The position numbers and the translations under genes are program-made. A stretch of DNA of 64,000 bases, from positions 62,001-126,000 of the forward strand of contig NZ_LQPG01000026.1 in assembly GCF_002102265.1 (NCBI RefSeq). The letters are read 5' to 3'. Shown here piece after piece: positions 38,880 through 50,548 of this stretch. Every line of letters starts with the position of its first letter. The stretch's first letter is position 1. The stretch is from Mycolicibacter longobardus. GTDB lineage: Bacteria; Actinomycetota; Actinomycetes; Mycobacteriales; Mycobacteriaceae. The notes beneath the pieces are model-generated. The model saw only the letters and a list, made by a program, of their open reading frames with translations. It was not told the origin of the DNA and ran no database searches.

Positions 38880-39779
38880 TTACCGGCCGACAGCGCGGCT
38901 CTCTGCATCCTTGACCGCGGCCAACCGGTCACACCGACTGAGCAGGGCGGCCCGCAGCGGTGCGGCGCGCTGGGCGATTGTGCCTTGGTGCCGGACGTAT
39001 TCGGCACGGCCGGCCGGGTTTTCGATCGGTATGGGCGCATAGCCATAGCCGCTCAGGTCGTACGGGCTGGCCCGCATGTCGAGCTCGCGCGCGTCGGCGG
39101 CCAACTGCAGGCAGTCCAGCAGCAGCTCGGAATCGATCAGTGGTCCCAGCTTGTAACACCACTTGTACAAGTCCATGTTCGCGTGCAGGCAACCCGGTTG
39201 CTCCCAATCGGTTTGGGTGGCCCGACGGGGTGCGCCGGCGTTACGCGGCGCCGCCGCGGCGGTGAAGAAACGGAACGCGTCGAAGTGCGTGCAGCGCAAC
39301 GGTGTTGACTCGACCACCCCGTCCACCTCGGCCGCGGAGAGCCGCAGCGGAACGTGGCCGTGCCGGACCGCGTCGCTGCGATACACCATCGCCCACTCGT
39401 GCAGACCGAAGCAGTTCAGCTGTGCCGGCCGCGCAGCGGTGGCGCGCAACAGACTTGCGATGAACGTCACGGTGTCGGCCCGCTCACGCGCGAAGCCCGC
39501 GTCCACGCGCACCGTCCCGTCGGCCACGGTGTACCCGCGGCGCCCGCGATAGTCGCGCAGCGCGGCCGCGCCGGTGAGGGCCACCCAGAAGCCGGGATTC
39601 CAGCTGCGCAGCTGCCGTGGCCGCAGGCTGTAGTAGCTGAACAGGAACTTCGGCACCGGGTCGCCGGCGGAGATCCGGCGTAACCGGGGCGCCAGGAAGC
39701 CCTCCAGGCGCAGCCGGTACGCCTGGGCCCTGGCCTGCCACTGCGCGGCGTCCAGCTCGGATTCGACCAGGTCAGACAC
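38880..39779 (-). CDS. Uncharacterised protein, often labelled 3-methyladenine DNA glycosylase
   Basis: 299 residues, a soluble actinobacterial protein with conserved F-S-Y-Y-S-L-R-P, C-F-G-L-H-E-W-A-M-V-Y and L-Y-K-W-C-Y-K-L blocks and a D-L-S-G-Y-G-Y segment near the C-terminus. Databases often label it a DNA glycosylase, but I see no helix-hairpin-helix or other known glycosylase motif, so the label is unsafe. Its GTG start lies inside the end of the CNNM/CBS gene (8-bp overlap), so it is co-translated with the two membrane proteins. In M. tuberculosis this slot holds vapBC13 and a PE_PGRS gene instead. Confidence 0.75.
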   Translation of the reverse strand: MSDLVESELDAAQWQARAQAYRLRLEGFLAPRLRRISAGDPVPKFLFSYYSLRPRQLRSWNPGFWVALTGAAALRDYRGRRGYTVADGTVRVDAGFARERADTVTFIASLLRATAARPAQLNCFGLHEWAMVYRSDAVRHGHVPLRLSAAEVDGVVESTPLRCTHFDAFRFFTAAAAPRNAGAPRRATQTDWEQPGCLHANMDLYKWCYKLGPLIDSELLLDCLQLAADARELDMRASPYDLSGYGYAPIPIENPAGRAEYVRHQGTIAQRAAPLRAALLSRCDRLAAVKDAESRAVGR

Positions 39780-40833
39780 GATGCGTTCCGTCGCGGACGG
39801 TGCCGACGACGTCCTGGACCATGTCCTCGAGGGTCACCATCGCCACCGCCGTGCCGTCGGCGGCGACCGCCAGGGCCAGATGACTGTTACTGCGCCGCAT
39901 CCGCGACAACGCGTCGGCCAGCGGCAGCGAAGCGGGAACCCGGGGCAGCGGCCGGACGGCGGCGATATCCACAACAGCCTCAGCTGCCTCAGCAGCCCCT
40001 TCGCTGAGCGCCAGCACGTCCTTGATATGCAGGTAGCCGACGTATTCGCCCTGGTCGACGACCGGGAACCGCGAGTAACCGGTCTGGGCGAAGGCCTTCT
40101 CGACGGCGGCCAGGGTAGGCCCGCGGCCGGGGGCCGCCGCCGGCACGGCACGGATGTCGCCGACCGGCAGCGCAACGTCAGCGACCACCCTCGTGCGGAT
40201 CTGCAGCGCGCGGGTCAACCGGGTGTACTCCTCCAGATCCAGCAGGCCCGCCGAGACCGATTCGGCGATCATCTCGCTCAATTCGACGGTGGACACCGTG
40301 ATCTCCAGCTCGTCCTTGGGCTCGACCCGCACGGCGCGCAGTGTGACGTTGGCGCACCAGTTGTAGAAGACGATGAACGGCCGAGCAGCCGCCATGTAGA
40401 CCAGATACGGCGGGATCAGCAGCATCGCCGCCGTCTCGGGGCCTGCCAGGGCGATGTTCTTGGGCACCATCTCGCCCAACAGCACATGCAGCGTCACCAC
40501 GATCGTCAACGCGACAATGAACGCCACGGTGTGCAACAGCGCGTCGGGGATTCCCACCAGCCGGAACGCAGGCTCGAGGAGATCGGCGACGGCCGGTTCA
40601 CCGATGCGGCCGAGCAGAATCGAGCACACCGTAACGCCCAACTGCGCCCCGGCCAGCATTCGTGACAGCTGCTCGCCGGCCCGGATCACCGTGACCGCGC
40701 TTTGCCTGCCCTGTTCGGCCAGCGCCTCGAGCCGGTCGCGTCGCGCTGATATCAGCGAAAACTCGGCGGCGACGAAGAAGGCGTTCGCCGCGAGCAGCAG
40801 CACGGTCAACGCGACGTTGAACAGATCAGCCAT
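39772..40833 (-). CDS. CNNM/DUF21 and CBS-domain membrane protein (Rv1841c-like)
   Basis: 353 residues: N-terminal DUF21/CNNM membrane domain (about 1-190, three to four helices, beginning [18 protein letters not shown]) and a pair of CBS domains (about 215-345). It lacks the CorC/HlyC C-terminal domain that its larger neighbour has. Related proteins transport or sense Mg2+ or Co2+. The start overlaps the upstream gene by 8 bp; the two probably form a heteromer. Confidence 0.9.
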   Translation of the reverse strand: MADLFNVALTVLLLAANAFFVAAEFSLISARRDRLEALAEQGRQSAVTVIRAGEQLSRMLAGAQLGVTVCSILLGRIGEPAVADLLEPAFRLVGIPDALLHTVAFIVALTIVVTLHVLLGEMVPKNIALAGPETAAMLLIPPYLVYMAAARPFIVFYNWCANVTLRAVRVEPKDELEITVSTVELSEMIAESVSAGLLDLEEYTRLTRALQIRTRVVADVALPVGDIRAVPAAAPGRGPTLAAVEKAFAQTGYSRFPVVDQGEYVGYLHIKDVLALSEGAAEAAEAVVDIAAVRPLPRVPASLPLADALSRMRRSNSHLALAVAADGTAVAMVTLEDMVQDVVGTVRDGTHRV

Positions 40834-42172
40834 CGGCGTGCCCCAGCCGGGTGAGCACCAGCAGGTCGATACGCCGGCCGTCCATCCGGACCACCCGCGC
40901 CAGCCAGCGGGGCGCGTGCCCGGACAGCTCGTCGGGGTTGAATGCGGTCAGCTCGACGGTCTCGCCGGCCGCCGGAATGTGGCCCAGTTCCTGGAGCACC
41001 AGCCCGCCGATGGTCTCGTAGGAACCCTCCGGCGCGCGGTAGCCGGTGGCCGCAGCCACCTCGTCGATGCGCAGCAGGCCCGACACCTGCCAGCCACCGC
41101 CGGACGCGACCACGTCCGGGGTGGCGTCGTCGTGTTCGTCGCGGACATCGCCCACGATCTCCTCGATGAGGTCCTCCACGGTGACCATGCCCGCGGTGCC
41201 GCCGTACTCGTCGACGACCATGGCCGCCTGCTGTCCGTTGGCCCGGATCTGTTCCATCACCGCGTCGCCGTCCAGGGTGGACGGCACCACCGCGACGGGT
41301 TGGGCCACAGCCGTCACCGGGGTGGCGGCCCGATCGGCGACAGCCACCGCGAACACCCGTTTGACGTGGACGATGCCGACCGTGGCGTCCAGGTCACCGT
41401 CGACGACCGGGAACCGGGAGAAACCGGTGTCGATAGCTGCCGCGACGAGGTCGGCAACGGTATCGCCGGCCTGCAGGCTCACGATCTTGGATCGCGGCGT
41501 CATCAGCTCCGCGGCGGTCAGCGCGCCGAACCGCAGCGACCCCCCCACCAGGGCCGCGGTGGTCGGGTCGAGGGCGCCGCTGCGCGCGGAATTGCGCACC
41601 AGCGACGCCAGCTCCCTCGCCGAGCGAGCCGACGCCAGGCGCTCGGCGGGCTCGATGCCGAGCCGCTGCAGGATCCGGTTCGCCGTCCCGTTGGTCACCT
41701 TGATCGCGATCGCGAACAGCCGCGAGAACAGCAGTTGCGGCCCGGCTACCGCCCGGGCGATCGGCAGCGGGCGCGCCACCGCCAGGTTCTTGGGCACCAA
41801 CTCGCCGAAGACCATCGACACTGAGGTGGCGATCACCAGGGCCAGCAACAACGCCACCCCGGCGGCGGTCCGATCGGACAGGCCCAGCGCCTCCAGCGGG
41901 GGGCGCAGCCACCGGGCCAGCACCGGTTCGGCCAGATAACCCGTGGCCAGCGTGGTGATCGAGATACCCAGCTGGGCGCCGGACAGCTGGAATGACAGAG
42001 TGCGATGAGCCTCTTGGATGTAGGCATCACGACGGCCGCCGCGACGGGCGTTGGCCTCCACGGCGCTGCGTTCCAGGGTGGTCAGCGAGAACTCGGCGGC
42101 GACGAATACCGCGGTGCCCAGGGTGAGGACCGCGAATGCCAACAGGCTGCCCACAGTGACTATCAGGCTCAT
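40826..42172 (-). CDS. CNNM/CBS/CorC-type membrane transporter (Rv1842c-like)
   Basis: 448 residues: DUF21/CNNM membrane domain (1-200), two CBS domains (about 215-340) and the CorC/HlyC regulatory domain (about 360-440). The family (CorB/CorC) exports Mg2+ or controls Mg2+ transport; the old name haemolysin is misleading. First gene of a three-gene overlapping set (42172 down to 38880). Together with the M-box/mgtC unit this window holds two separate Mg2+-linked loci. Confidence 0.92.
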   Translation of the reverse strand: MSLIVTVGSLLAFAVLTLGTAVFVAAEFSLTTLERSAVEANARRGGRRDAYIQEAHRTLSFQLSGAQLGISITTLATGYLAEPVLARWLRPPLEALGLSDRTAAGVALLLALVIATSVSMVFGELVPKNLAVARPLPIARAVAGPQLLFSRLFAIAIKVTNGTANRILQRLGIEPAERLASARSARELASLVRNSARSGALDPTTAALVGGSLRFGALTAAELMTPRSKIVSLQAGDTVADLVAAAIDTGFSRFPVVDGDLDATVGIVHVKRVFAVAVADRAATPVTAVAQPVAVVPSTLDGDAVMEQIRANGQQAAMVVDEYGGTAGMVTVEDLIEEIVGDVRDEHDDATPDVVASGGGWQVSGLLRIDEVAAATGYRAPEGSYETIGGLVLQELGHIPAAGETVELTAFNPDELSGHAPRWLARVVRMDGRRIDLLVLTRLGHADG

Positions 42173-42196
42173 CGGATGCTCATCGCGGTGTGGAGC

Positions 42197-44695
<2,499 letters not shown>

Positions 44696-44699
<4 letters not shown>

Positions 44700-46144
44700 G
44701 CCGGTACTTCGCTGCGGTCGGCACTCCACAGCGTGTGGAACTTGCCCGGCATATCCACCCGCCCGTAGCTGTGCGCGCCGAAGTAGTCACGCTGAGCCTG
44801 GGTCAGGGCGGCCGGCAGTCGCTCGGTCCGGAGGCCGTCGTAGTAGGCCAGGGCCGAGGAGAAACCGGGCGCCGGGATACCCAGACTGACCGCCGTGGTC
44901 ACCACCCGCCGCCACGAGTCGATGGCAGCCTCGACCGCGCTGCGGAAATACGGCGCGGCCAGCAGGCTCACCAGGTCGGCGTCGGTGTCGAAGGCCTCTT
45001 TGATGCGGTTGAGGAACTTCGCGCGAATGATGCAGCCGCCGCGCCAGATGGTCGCCAGATCTCCCGGGGTGACATTCCAGCCGTGTTCGGCACTGCCGGC
45101 CTGAATCTGGTTGAAACCCTGCGCATAAGCGACGATCTTGGACGCGTACAGCGCCTGGCGGACGTCCTCGGTGAACCGGGCCGCATCGGCGGGGAGCTCC
45201 CCGAGCGATCCGGAGGCCAGGCCCGCCGCGGCGCGGCGCTGGGGGACCGAGCCCGACAGCGCCCGAGCGAACACCGCCTCGGCGATGCCGGTCACCGGAA
45301 CGCCCAGGTCCAGCGCGGATTTCACCGTCCAGCGGCCGGTGCCCTTCTGCTCGGCTTCGTCGACGATGATGTCGACCAGCGGCTTGCCGGTCTTGGCGTC
45401 CACCTGACGCAGTACCTCGGCGGTGATCTCGACCAGGTAGCTGTCCAGTTCCCCGGCGTTCCACTCGGTGAACACCTCGGCGATCTGCGGCGCCGACAAT
45501 CCCAGCCCGTCGCGCAGCAACTGGTACGCCTCGCCGATCAGCTGCATATCGGAGTACTCGATGCCGTTGTGCACCATCTTGACGAAGTGGCCCGCCCCAT
45601 CCGGCCCGATGTGGGTGCAGCACGGCACCCCGTCGACGTGCGCGGAGATCTCCTCCAGCAGCGGGCCCAGCGATTCGTAGGACTCCTTGGGGCCGCCGGG
45701 CATGATCGAGGGCCCGTTGAGCGCGCCCTCCTCGCCGCCGGAGATACCGGCCCCGACGAAGTGCAGGCCGCGAGCGGCCATCGCCTTCTCCCGGCGGATG
45801 GTGTCGGTGTAGAGCGCGTTGCCGCCGTCGATGATGATGTCGCCGGGCTCCATCGCGTCGGCGAGTTCGTTGATGACGGCGTCGGTCGGGTCGCCGGCCT
45901 TGACCATGATCAGCACCCGGCGCGGCTTTTCCAGGGCGGCAAGGAATTCCGGGATCGACTCGCTGCGCACGAAGTTCCCCTCGGAACCGTAGGCGTCCAG
46001 CAGCGCGTCTGTTTTGGCGACCGACCGGTTGTGCAGGGCGACGGTGTAGCCATGGCTGGCGAAGTTGCGCGCGATGTTGGACCCCATGACGGCCAGACCG
46101 GTCACTCCGATCTGGGCGGTGCCGACAACCTTCGACGCGCTCAT
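44696..46144 (-). CDS. gnd1: 6-phosphogluconate dehydrogenase (decarboxylating), Gnd1-type
   Basis: A 482-residue NADP enzyme of the pentose phosphate pathway. The Rossmann motif G-L-A-V-M-G-S-N (near 16), the signature I-I-D-G-G-N-A (near 100), catalytic Lys in GAGHFVKMVHNGIEY (near 185) and the C-terminal H-S-Y-G-R tail are all present. Start ATG 46144 with AAAGGCGA upstream; longer frames overlap the upstream gap. It may be read through from the blaI-blaR pair upstream (56-bp gap). Confidence 0.95.
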
Positions 46145-46200
46145 ATATTCGCCTTTCGGTGGTAGAGGATCCCGATCCGAGGTACGCCGGGCGGCGTGGG

Positions 46201-47139
46201 TTACCTCGCGATCAGTCGGTGCAGTTCGGTCAGCCACGGTACCGCCAGCGCGACCGTGGGCACCGTCAGCACCCCGGCGGCGGCCGTATAGGCAGCGGCC
46301 GCCACGGCGCGGCTGTTGCCCCGGCCCGAAAGTCGCTGCACCCGCAGCACCGTGTTGGGGCCGCCGGCCGCCAGCGCGCCGGCGGGGACGGCGGCCGAAG
46401 CGCAGGTCACCAGGGCGCGGGCCAGGGGAGGAGCGCCGGCAACCCGGACGGCGGCGTCGTCGGCGAGCAGTTCGACCAACAACCGGACCGCGTCCAGGGC
46501 GCTGGCACTACGCACAAACCGCGGAAACGCGGTGTGCACCGCCGTGAAGGCTTCCAACACCAGGTCATGCCGGGCGCGCAGATGGGCCTGCTCATGACAC
46601 AGCAGGGCGGCCAGCTCGGTGTCGCTGAGCGCGTGCAGCGTCCCGGAGCTGAGCACCACCCGGCTACGCATCCCGGGCAGACAGTAGGCCAGCGGCTGCA
46701 TCACCTGCAGGATCCGCAGGCCGCTGGTGCGCACCGCCGGAGCGCCGTCGGTGACGCCGACCAGATCGACCAGCATGCGGTGCCGGGCCCGGCGCTGCCG
46801 GGTGCCGATCGCGAGCCGCAACACGGTCAACGTCAGGCGCAGCCCGACCATCAGCGTCAACGCGAAGACCGCGGTGTAGAAGGTCCACAGCGGCCAGCCC
46901 AGACGTTCGATGGACCCGAAGATCGTGGATGTGGGCCGGCCATCCGGGCCCGGCATCAGCAGGCGGGTCGCGGTGGCCAGACCTGCGCTGAACGCAGATA
47001 GAACCGCGGCGATCGCAACGGCCTGCCAGAGCACCATCGCGGCCCGCGGAGCGCGTAGCGGCCAGTCCGCGCGCGCCAGCAGGGCGGGTACCGGCCCTAC
47101 GAGCAGCAGCGCGACGATGGTGAAGGCCAGCGCGGACAC
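46201..47139 (-). CDS. BlaR1-like M56 family membrane metallopeptidase (Rv1845c-like)
   Basis: 312 residues with about five membrane helices and the zinc motif HEQAH (near 196) of the M56 family. Unlike staphylococcal BlaR1 there is no C-terminal beta-lactam sensor domain. In the family it cleaves BlaI/MecI-type repressors. GTG 47139 follows GGGAGA, 14 bp after the repressor gene stop, so the two form a regulatory pair. Confidence 0.9.
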   Translation of the reverse strand: MSALAFTIVALLLVGPVPALLARADWPLRAPRAAMVLWQAVAIAAVLSAFSAGLATATRLLMPGPDGRPTSTIFGSIERLGWPLWTFYTAVFALTLMVGLRLTLTVLRLAIGTRQRRARHRMLVDLVGVTDGAPAVRTSGLRILQVMQPLAYCLPGMRSRVVLSSGTLHALSDTELAALLCHEQAHLRARHDLVLEAFTAVHTAFPRFVRSASALDAVRLLVELLADDAAVRVAGAPPLARALVTCASAAVPAGALAAGGPNTVLRVQRLSGRGNSRAVAAAAYTAAAGVLTVPTVALAVPWLTELHRLIAR

Positions 47140-47153
47140 GCTGCCAGTCTCCC

Positions 47154-47570
47154 TCAGGACGCGGGTCGGCCGCCAGCCGGGAGGCCGATGCGATGTTTGG
47201 CTTCCAGCTCATCGAGGGCGCGCCGCAGTGCCGCGGCCTCGTCGACGCCGACACGCTCGACGAAATGCACCAGCGCGGCACGGCGGTCTCCGGAGTCGGC
47301 GGCCTGGTCGAGTGCCTCCACCATCAGCCCGGCGACCAGCTCATCGCGCCCTCGGACCGGTGTGTAACGGTGTGCGCGGTCATCGCGGATCTGCGACACC
47401 AGATTCTTCTTGGCCAGTCGCTGCAGGACGGTCATCACGGTGGTGTAGGCCAGGTCGCGCTGAACGGACAGCGCTTCATGGACCTCGCGCACCGTCTGGG
47501 ACTCCGGCGTGGACCACAGATGATCCATCACCGCTCGTTCCAAGTCCCCTAAGTGGGTCTGTTTCGCCAT
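47154..47570 (-). CDS. blaI: BlaI/MecI-type repressor (Rv1846c-like)
   Basis: 138 residues: winged helix domain (1-75, beginning GDLERAVMDHLW and with V-x-x-R-D-L-A-Y-T-T-V-M-T-V-L-Q-R-L-A as recognition region) and a C-terminal dimerisation region with the R-V-G-V/D-E-A-A-A-L stretch that the partner protease would cut near. M. tuberculosis BlaI represses its own operon, blaC and respiratory genes. A dyad at 47615-47631 is a likely operator. First gene of the pair. Confidence 0.93.
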   Translation of the reverse strand: MAKQTHLGDLERAVMDHLWSTPESQTVREVHEALSVQRDLAYTTVMTVLQRLAKKNLVSQIRDDRAHRYTPVRGRDELVAGLMVEALDQAADSGDRRAALVHFVERVGVDEAAALRRALDELEAKHRIGLPAGGRPAS

Positions 47571-47614
47571 GTCGTTATCAACTCCCCGGGCAACGGACCA
47601 AGCCTACCCTTATT

Positions 47615-47631
47615 TACTACCGGCTGTCGTA
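47615..47631 (-). promoter_or_regulatory. BlaI operator candidate
   Basis: TACTAC-CGGCT-GTCGTA, a 6+5+6 dyad with one mismatch, located 45 bp upstream of the blaI start and 76 bp upstream of the thioesterase start. The T-A-C/G-T-A core resembles the BlaI/MecI class (TACA...TGTA); the match is by eye. Confidence 0.45.
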
Positions 47632-47706
47632 TGGGAAAGCTGTGGGTCTGCTCGGCGCAGCAGGTGTGAACGTCGCCGCGATGTGGGGATCGTGTACAAC
47701 CATGGC

Positions 47707-48120
47707 ATGGCTGTCACCGGCTTCCCGCCCCAGTTCGCCGCACCCTTCGACAGCGAGATTGGCCTGGTCTACACCGATATCGGCCCCGACGGTGCGCGCG
47801 CCGAACTGGAGCTGCAGCCCAAGCTGTGCCAGCCGGCGGGGATCGTGCACGGCGGCGTCTACTGCTCCATCATCGAAAGCGTCGCCAGTGTCTCAGGTCA
47901 CAGCTGGCTGACTGCGCAAGGCGGTGATCCGGACGGTTCTGTCGTCGGCGTCAACAACAACACCGACTTTCTGCGGGCAGTCTCGTCCGGAACCGTCTAC
48001 GCCGAGGCCACTCCGATCCATCGTGGCCGTCGCCAGCAGCTGTGGCTGGTGACGATCACCGATTCCGACGAGCGGGTGGTCGCGCGGGGCCAGGTCCGGT
48101 TGCAGAACCTGCCCGGTTAG
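47707..48120 (+). CDS. PaaI-type hotdog thioesterase (Rv1847-like)
   Basis: 137 residues, a hotdog-fold acyl-CoA thioesterase. The active-site block V-H-G-G-V-Y-C-S-I-I-E (His near 48, Glu near 56) and the C-terminal G-R-R-Q-Q-L-W motif are intact. ATG 47707 is the family start; no strong Shine-Dalgarno is visible and longer in-frame starts exist. In M. tuberculosis the urease operon follows this gene; here ndh follows directly, the stops overlapping by four bases, so the urease genes are absent from this position. Confidence 0.85.
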   Translation: MAVTGFPPQFAAPFDSEIGLVYTDIGPDGARAELELQPKLCQPAGIVHGGVYCSIIESVASVSGHSWLTAQGGDPDGSVVGVNNNTDFLRAVSSGTVYAEATPIHRGRRQQLWLVTITDSDERVVARGQVRLQNLPG

Positions 48121-49502
48121 CTGACCGCGCGGTCGACACCGCGCTGTGCCTCGGCCGCCAGCATTTCGAGCTGTTCGAGCCGGGTGCGGGCAAAGGCCTG
48201 CTGCTCGGTGATCGCCAACTGACCCCTGCCGGTGCTCAAGAACGTGAGGTTCCACGACAGCAGCGTGCTCACCTTGTTCTTGAACCCGACCAGGTAGATC
48301 AGGTGCAGTACCAGCCAGGCCAGCCAGGCGATGAACCCGCTGAACTCCAACGGCCCGATTTTGCTGACCGCGGAGAACCTGGACACGGTGGCCATCGAGC
48401 CCTTGTCCAGGTATTGGAACGGTTCCCGGTCGGCCGGGTTCGCGCCGCCGAGCTCGGCTTTGATGGTGTTCGAGACGTGCTTGGCGCCCTGAATGGCGCC
48501 CTGCGCCATGCCGGGGACGCCGTCGACCGCGGCCATGTCGCCGATGACGAAGACGTCCGGGTGACCCGGCACCGACAGGTCCGGCAGTACCTTGACCCGT
48601 CCGGCACGGTCGAGTTCGACCGAGGACTGCTCGGCAAGGTCACGGCCCAGCGGGCTGGCCGCGACGCCGGCGGACCACACCTTGCACTGGGATTCGATTC
48701 TCCGGATGGTTCCGTCGGCATCCTTGACGCTCAGCCCGTTGCGGTCGACATCGGTCACCATGGCGCCGAGCTGGATCTCGACGCCCATCTTCTGCAGGCG
48801 CTCGGCGGCTCGGCGGCCCAGCTTCTCGCCCATCGGGGGCAGCACGGCGGGGGCGGCATCGAGCAGGATCACCCGCGCCTGGGTGGTGTCGATGTGACGG
48901 AAGGCCCCCTTGAGGGTGTGGTGGGCCAGTTCGGCGATCTGGCCGGCCATCTCGACGCCGGTCGGTCCGGCGCCCACGACGGTGAACGTCAGCAGCTTCG
49001 CCCGCCGTTCGGGGTCGCTGGACCGCTCGGCCTGCTCGAAGGCGCTCAGGATGCGGCCGCGCAACTCCAGGGCGTCGTCGATGGTCTTCATGCCGGGCGC
49101 GAACTCGGCGAAGTGGTCGTTGCCGAAGTAGGACTGTCCGGCGCCGGCGGCGATGATCAGGCTGTCGAACGGGGTGTCGTAGGTGTGGCCGAGCACCTCG
49201 GAGGTGACGAACTTCTCGGCAAGGTTGATGCGGGTGACGTCGCCGAGCAGCACCTGGGCGTTGCGCTGCCTGCGCAGCACCACGCGGGTGCACGGGGCGA
49301 TCTCGCCCTCGGAGAGGATCCCTGTCGCCACCTGGTACAGCAACGGCTGGAACAGGTGGTGGGTGGTGCGGGCGATCAACTTGATGTCGACGTCCGCCCG
49401 CTTGAGCTTCTTTGCTGCGGTCAGGCCACCGAATCCCGATCCGATGATGACGACCTGGTGGCGTCTGTTCAGCGGCGCAGTGACTTCAGGCTGGGCATTC
49501 AT
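48117..49502 (-). CDS. ndh: Type II NADH dehydrogenase
   Basis: A 461-residue single-subunit NADH:menaquinone oxidoreductase of the respiratory chain, bound to the inner membrane face. FAD motif G-S-G-F-G-G (near 21), NADH motif G-A-G-P-T-G-V-E (near 175) and the quinone-site A-Q-G-A-I-Q-G motif (near 333) are clear. The C-terminal amphipathic/hydrophobic helices (about 380-410) anchor it to the membrane. It is a target of drug development in M. tuberculosis. Confidence 0.95.
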   Translation of the reverse strand: MNAQPEVTAPLNRRHQVVIIGSGFGGLTAAKKLKRADVDIKLIARTTHHLFQPLLYQVATGILSEGEIAPCTRVVLRRQRNAQVLLGDVTRINLAEKFVTSEVLGHTYDTPFDSLIIAAGAGQSYFGNDHFAEFAPGMKTIDDALELRGRILSAFEQAERSSDPERRAKLLTFTVVGAGPTGVEMAGQIAELAHHTLKGAFRHIDTTQARVILLDAAPAVLPPMGEKLGRRAAERLQKMGVEIQLGAMVTDVDRNGLSVKDADGTIRRIESQCKVWSAGVAASPLGRDLAEQSSVELDRAGRVKVLPDLSVPGHPDVFVIGDMAAVDGVPGMAQGAIQGAKHVSNTIKAELGGANPADREPFQYLDKGSMATVSRFSAVSKIGPLEFSGFIAWLAWLVLHLIYLVGFKNKVSTLLSWNLTFLSTGRGQLAITEQQAFARTRLEQLEMLAAEAQRGVDRAVS

Positions 49503-49620
49503 GGGAATCCGGTTGCTCCTCGACGGCGACTGCGTTCACCAATACGCTAGTCGACCTAATTCGCGGTCACGGCATCCGCCGGTTGTGGGATTAGCCACTT
49601 CCGGTCCGCTGCCGTCGCAG

Positions 49621-50292
49621 TCAGGCGAAACAGGCCAGCGCCCCGTGGCCGACGTGCAGCGTCTGGCCGGTGATGTGCCGGGACGCCGGCGAGGTCAAAA
49701 ACACCGCCAGGCGGGCGATCTCGTCGGCCCCGGTGGGCGGGACGCTGGTCAGCCCGTCATAGCCCGGACGGGCGCCGTCTCCAGCGGCGACCACGTTGAC
49801 GGTGATCCCGCGGGTGCCGAATACGGTGGCCTGCCCGGCGGTCCAATCCGACAGGGCGGCCTTGACCGCTGCGTCGGCGCTGCCGCCGCGGGGGTTCTCC
49901 GGCACCACCGAGATGATCGAGCCGCCGGAGCGCAGGTGGTCGCCGACGGTCGCAACCGTCAGCACCGCCGACAGCACGGTGGCGTCGAGCGCGCTGCGCC
50001 ACGCGTTGGCCTGGTCGGCCAGGGAGTACCCGCGCGGGTCGCCGCCGTGCCAGCGTGGCGCCGGGACGTTGACGATGGTGTCGAGGTGGTGCGGGAACAG
50101 GCTGCGGGCCTGCTGCAGGCTGTTGGGATCGGTGTTGTCGCAGACGACGGCTTCGGCGTCGAGTTCCTTGGCGGCGACCTCGAGTTCGGGGCCGCGCATA
50201 CCCGCGAGCGTCACCTTGTGGCCAGCCTCGCTGAAACCCTCGGCAACGGCGCGACCCAAATCGGTGTCACCACCGGTGACCAGCACATCCAT
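49621..50292 (-). CDS. SDR-fold protein lacking the catalytic Tyr (Rv1856c-like)
   Basis: 223 residues with a Rossmann fold starting V-T-G-G-D-T-D-L-G and an N-N/V-P-A block, then the Ser of the active site (SIISVVPEN). At the Y-x-x-x-K position the sequence reads D-A-A-V-K: Lys is kept but Tyr is replaced by Asp, so normal dehydrogenase chemistry is doubtful. It may be a non-catalytic NAD(P)-binding regulator. Start ATG with AGGAGG upstream. Confidence 0.85.
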   Translation of the reverse strand: MDVLVTGGDTDLGRAVAEGFSEAGHKVTLAGMRGPELEVAAKELDAEAVVCDNTDPNSLQQARSLFPHHLDTIVNVPAPRWHGGDPRGYSLADQANAWRSALDATVLSAVLTVATVGDHLRSGGSIISVVPENPRGGSADAAVKAALSDWTAGQATVFGTRGITVNVVAAGDGARPGYDGLTSVPPTGADEIARLAVFLTSPASRHITGQTLHVGHGALACFA

Positions 50293-50322
50293 CGGTAGGA
50301 CCTCCTCTGTTCGCAGCTATGT

Positions 50323-50334
50323 TACTGGACAGTA
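50323..50334 (-). promoter_or_regulatory. Promoter and dyad of the SDR gene
   Basis: On the minus strand a -10-like TAACAT lies near 50317-50322; immediately beside it is a perfect dyad TACTG-GA-CAGTA (50323-50334). A regulator bound here would block the promoter. Confidence 0.35.
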
Positions 50335-50402
50335 GCGGCTTTGTGGGTTAGGGGCGCAACTCGGCACGGACACGATCTGGCCACGGTCGGGGGGCCAGGC
50401 AC

Positions 50403-50542
50403 TTCGCCGTGCTTGCGATCGCCGCTGGGTTGATGGCGGGCGACCCGCGCGCCCGGCTTCGCCGTGCTTGCGATCGCCGCTGGGTTGTATGGCGGCGACC
50501 CGCGCGCCCGGCTGCGCCGTTCTTGCGATCGCCGCTAGGGTG
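50403..50542 (+). repeat. 55-bp tandem repeat, about 2.5 units, upstream of modA
   Basis: Units begin at 50403, 50458 and 50513 (the last one partial, to about 50542). Each carries CTTGCGATCGCCGCT with the palindrome GCGATCGC. Units 1 and 2 differ by one base shift around TGATGGCGG/TGTATGGCG; unit 3 starts TGCGCC instead of TTCGCC and diverges after CGCTAGG. The array ends seven bases before the modA ATG. It is a minisatellite-like array, possibly polymorphic between strains. Confidence 0.85.
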
Positions 50543-50548
50543 CGATGC

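Noticed and set aside
50403..50542. Repeat array considered as CRISPR
   Set aside because: Units are directly adjacent with no spacers and there are no cas genes.
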